From assembly GCA_900752445.1 (NCBI GenBank), contig CAADVN010000162.1, positions 1 through 7,566 of the forward strand: DNA of 7,566 nt. The letters are read 5' to 3'. Positions 5,935-7,566 of the stretch are shown in pieces; the first letter of the stretch is position 1, and the number at the start of each line of letters is the position of its first letter. Source of the DNA: an uncultured Oscillospiraceae bacterium. GTDB taxonomy: Bacteria; Bacillota; Clostridia; Oscillospirales; Oscillospiraceae. The translations under genes were made by a program, and so were the position numbers. The notes beneath the pieces are model-generated. The model saw nothing but the letters and a program-made list of their open reading frames with translations, had not been told where the DNA came from and made no database searches.

Positions 5935-5963
5935 TTTACAAATCACGGGAAATGTGTTAATAT
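5935..5963 (+). promoter_or_regulatory. Candidate sigma-A promoter in the spmB-argS gap
   Basis: TTTACA (5935-5940), a 17-nt spacer and TAATAT (5958-5963) with an extended -10 TG (5955-5956). The predicted start is near 5970. No gene lies downstream on this strand within the window. TGTCA at 5963-5967 and TGACA at 5985-5989 form a short inverted repeat around the predicted start. Confidence 0.5.
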
Positions 5964-5969
5964 GTCAGT

Positions 5970-6063
5970 AGCTTGTTAATTGTGTGACAGTTGACAGGCC
6001 GTCTCTCTGAGAAAATTTTCTCTCTCCCCAAAGAGCGCCCGAGAGGGTGCTCTTTTGGTTTTT
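5970..6063 (+). ncRNA. Candidate small RNA of about 94 nt, unknown family
   Basis: The interval runs from the predicted start after the 5935-5963 promoter to the U-tract of the terminator at 6063. It has no ORF and no gene follows on the same strand, so it is not a leader. I do not recognise a 6S, tmRNA, SRP, riboswitch or T-box signature. Predicted elements are a possible GAGAA/TTCTC stem around 6009-6022 and the terminator hairpin. It could equally be just the 3' untranslated region of spmAB with a fortuitous promoter. Low to moderate confidence. Confidence 0.35.
6027..6063 (+). terminator. Intrinsic terminator after spmB / candidate small RNA
   Basis: Left arm CCCAAAGAGCGCCC (6027-6040), loop GAGA (6041-6044) and right arm GGGTGCTCTTTTGG (6045-6058) pair over 14 positions with one G-U wobble and one mismatch, followed by TTTTT (6059-6063). 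The minus strand lacks a U-tract after the stem, so it works in one direction only. Confidence 0.85.
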
Positions 6064-6081
6064 ATGGCTGTAAAACGACGG

Positions 6082-6110
6082 CAGACGCCGCGGCCTGAGC
6101 CGGGCGTCTG
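6082..6110 (-). terminator. Candidate terminator of argS
   Basis: Hairpin with outer stem CAGACGCC/GGCGTCTG (6082-6089 and 6103-6110), inner stem CGGC/GCCG, loop CTGA (6095-6098) and one bulged G (6090). On the minus strand it is followed by CCGTCGTTTTA, a weak U-tract that begins a few bases after the stem. It lies about 50 bp beyond the argS stop. Confidence 0.55.
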
Positions 6111-6160
6111 TCATAATATTGCAGCGAAGCTGGAAAATAGCGAATAATTATCCAACCGGC

Positions 6161-7552
6161 TCACATCTGCTCGGGTGCGTGGACGCCGAGGATGCCGAGG
6201 CAGACGGCGATGGCGCCGCGCACGCAGTCGGCTAGCAGGAGCCGGGCCTCGAGAACGCCGGGCTCCGCGCCCTTGATGCGGCAGGCGTTGTAGAAGCGGT
6301 GGAAGCGCGCGGCGAGCTCCATGGCGTAGCGGTTTATGCGGCTCGGGTCGAGCGCCTGGGCGGCGTGGAGTATCTCGTCCGGCAGGGCGGCGAGCTGCTT
6401 TACGACCTCGCGCTCCTGCTCGGTCGTGAGCAGGGAGGCGTCCACGGCGCCGGCCCCGGGCACCTCATGCCCGTCGGCGGCGAGGTTGCGGATGACGGAG
6501 CAGATGCGCGCGTGGGCGTACTGCACGTAGTAGACGGGGTTCTCGCTGTCCTCGCGCACGGCCAGGCCGAGGTCGAAGTCCATCTGCGTGTCGGGCCGGG
6601 AGTTGAAGAACCAGCGCGCGGCGTCCACGGGTATCTCGTCGAGCAGGTCGCCGAGGGAGATGGCCTTGCCGGTGCGCTTTGACATGCGCACTACCTCGCC
6701 GTCGCGCATGAGCTTGACGAGCTGCATGAGCACGACCTCGAGCCTGTGCTCGCCGTCGAGCCCCAGCGCGTCCATGGCGCCCTTGAGCCGGGCGACGTGG
6801 CCGTGGTGGTCCGCGCCCCAGATGTTGATGACCCGGTCAAAGCCGCGCACCTCGAGCTTGTTGCGGTGGTAGGCGATGTCGGCGGCGAAGTAGGTGTAGA
6901 ACCCGTTCGCGCGGCGCAGCACGTCGTCCTTGAGCTCGAGCTTTTCTATGTCCTTCTCGCTCTTGCCGGCGGCGCGCAGCGCGTCGCCGAGTATGCGCGA
7001 GGTGGCGAGCCAGAGCGCGCCGTCCTTTTCATATGTCCAGCCGCGCTCGGTGAGCAGGGCCACGGTCCCGGCCACGAAGCCGCTCTCGTGCAGGGAGCTC
7101 TCAAAGAACCACTCGTCGTACTCGATGCCGTAGCGCCGCAGGTCGGCCTTCATCTTGGGCAGGTTCCGGTCGAGGCCGAAGCGGGCCATGGCGGCGTGGC
7201 GCTCGGCTACGGGCCGCTCCAGCCAGCCGGGGCCGCGCTCCTCGAGGAAGGCGCGGGCGAGCTCCTTTATATCGTCGCCGTGGTAGCCGTCCTCGGGGAA
7301 CTCCACGGCCCCCTCGCCCAGGACAAGCTGGGCATAGCGCGCCTCTATGGATGCGGCGAACTTCTCGATCTGGTTACCGGCGTCGTTCACGTAGAACTCA
7401 CGCCAGACGCTGGCCCCGGCCCTGGAGAGCACCTCGGCCAAGGTATCTCCGAGCACGCCGCCGCGGGCGTTGCCCATGTGCATTGGCCCGGTGGGATTGG
7501 CGGAGACGAACTCGACCATGACCTTCTGCCCGGCGAGGGGGTCCGACCTGCC
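6161..7552 (-). CDS. argS: Arginyl-tRNA synthetase, 5'-partial
   Basis: Class Ia aminoacyl-tRNA synthetase that charges tRNA-Arg with arginine. The window lacks the N-terminal tRNA-elbow domain (roughly 110 residues). Counting from the internal Met at 7519-7517: VEFVSANPTGPMHMGNARGG at 2-21 with the HIGH-type motif HMGN at 14-17; NIWGADHHGH at 232-241; the KMSKS-loop equivalent RMSKRTG at 278-284; and the DALR anticodon-binding domain from about 328, with VQYAHARI at 332-339 and the usual terminus LGVHAPEQM. Bacillus ArgS, as I recall it, is shorter by about 16 residues in the region of 173-197. The Met at 7519 is not the true start: homology continues upstream (GRSDPLAGQKV) to an in-frame TAG at 7553-7555, after which the frame runs open to the window edge. 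The gene is convergent with spmAB. Confidence 0.94.
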   Translation of the reverse strand, partial: GRSDPLAGQKVMVEFVSANPTGPMHMGNARGGVLGDTLAEVLSRAGASVWREFYVNDAGNQIEKFAASIEARYAQLVLGEGAVEFPEDGYHGDDIKELARAFLEERGPGWLERPVAERHAAMARFGLDRNLPKMKADLRRYGIEYDEWFFESSLHESGFVAGTVALLTERGWTYEKDGALWLATSRILGDALRAAGKSEKDIEKLELKDDVLRRANGFYTYFAADIAYHRNKLEVRGFDRVINIWGADHHGHVARLKGAMDALGLDGEHRLEVVLMQLVKLMRDGEVVRMSKRTGKAISLGDLLDEIPVDAARWFFNSRPDTQMDFDLGLAVREDSENPVYYVQYAHARICSVIRNLAADGHEVPGAGAVDASLLTTEQEREVVKQLAALPDEILHAAQALDPSRINRYAMELAARFHRFYNACRIKGAEPGVLEARLLLADCVRGAIAVCLGILGVHAPEQM

Positions 7553-7555
7553 CTA
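7553..7555 (-). other. In-frame TAG interrupting argS near the window edge
   Basis: The minus strand reads GAC TAG GGC AGG TCG in the argS frame. Relative to Bacillus ArgS (AYG…VEFVSANPTG, from memory) the spacing matches exactly if TAG stands where a tyrosine is expected, so a single base change TAC or TAT to TAG is enough. It lies 12 bases from the window end. The options are an assembly or sequencing error (most likely), a true nonsense mutation, or readthrough. Confidence 0.7.
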
Positions 7556-7566
7556 GTCCGGGCCCC

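Larger units (their letters stand above)
5896..6160. other. Intergenic region spmB/argS
   Basis: These 265 bp between two convergent genes have no supported ORF. They contain, in order: an AT-rich stretch after spmB, a sigma-A-like plus-strand promoter (5935-5963), a 14-nt palindrome GAGAAAATTTTCTC (6009-6022), an intrinsic terminator on the plus strand (6027-6063), a GC-rich hairpin facing argS (6082-6110), and an AT-rich tail. Confidence 0.7.

Noticed and set aside
5991..5996. Perfect -35 hexamer TTGACA
   Set aside because: At 17-18 nt spacing only AATTTT or ATTTTC is found, a poor -10; the upstream TTTACA/TAATAT pair is better.
4736..6152. GAATAATTAT shared by the abrB-spmA gap (4736-4745) and the region after argS (6142-6151)
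   Set aside because: Short AT-rich match in two AT-rich gaps; expected by chance, with no wider similarity.
6299..7133. Plus-strand open frames opposite argS
   Set aside because: Low-complexity antisense products of a GC-rich gene; argS is clearly the coding strand.
7517..7519. ATG as the true start of argS
   Set aside because: It lies directly before the catalytic HIGH region, lacks a ribosome binding site, and homologous sequence continues upstream in frame.
1..7566. CRISPR arrays, tRNA or rRNA genes, insertion sequences, phage or defence genes
   Set aside because: No regularly spaced repeats, no cloverleaf or rRNA signature, no transposase or integrase frame was seen; all long stretches are accounted for by core genes.

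Overview
The window is a GC-rich chromosomal segment, most likely from a spore-forming member of the Bacillota, class Clostridia (an anaerobic gut or rumen type). This rests on four things: spmA/spmB, which belong to endospore formers; an AbrB-family regulator whose N-terminus closely resembles Bacillus AbrB; clear GGAGG-type ribosome binding sites; and a his gene order (C-B-H-A-F-IE) common in this group. Genus cannot be assigned from sequence alone. TGA is the stop of nine of the ten genes whose stop is visible, TAA of one and TAG of none.

Layout. Bases 1-4245 (+) are the distal part of a histidine biosynthesis operon: hisC (5' end cut by the window edge), hisB, hisH, hisA, hisF and a fused hisIE. 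Genes are separated by 4 nt or less, or overlap by 1-4 nt, so this is one tightly coupled transcript. A strong hairpin with U-tracts on both strands (about 4271-4320) ends it and also ends the convergent gene on the minus strand. That gene, 4338-4583 (-), encodes an 81-residue AbrB-type DNA-binding protein with a four-cysteine tail. A 215-bp AT-rich divergent region (4584-4798) holds a near-consensus sigma-A promoter for abrB and a duplicated motif. It is followed by spmA and spmB (4799-5895, +), overlapping at ATGA. A 265-bp intergenic region (5896-6160) carries a promoter-like element followed about 65 nt later by an intrinsic terminator, with no ORF between: a possible small RNA. The rest (6161-7566, -) is argS, arginyl-tRNA synthetase, without its N-terminal domain because the window ends there.

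Function. HisIE catalyses steps 2-3 of the pathway, HisA step 4, HisH-HisF the glutamine-dependent step 5, HisB the dehydration and HisC the transamination. HisG and HisD are not seen and would be expected upstream. HisB is the monofunctional dehydratase, so histidinol-phosphate phosphatase must be encoded elsewhere. SpmA and SpmB are membrane proteins of spore-core dehydration. The AbrB-like protein may link growth state to neighbouring genes, but this is inferred only from position.

Most of the window is ordinary, well-known biology and I found no convincing new system. The items most worth a second look are the candidate orphan small RNA, the duplicated element around the abrB promoter, an in-frame TAG replacing a conserved tyrosine in argS next to the window edge (probably an assembly or sequencing error), and a synonymous-codon island in hisH that contains a Spo0A-box-like 9-mer.
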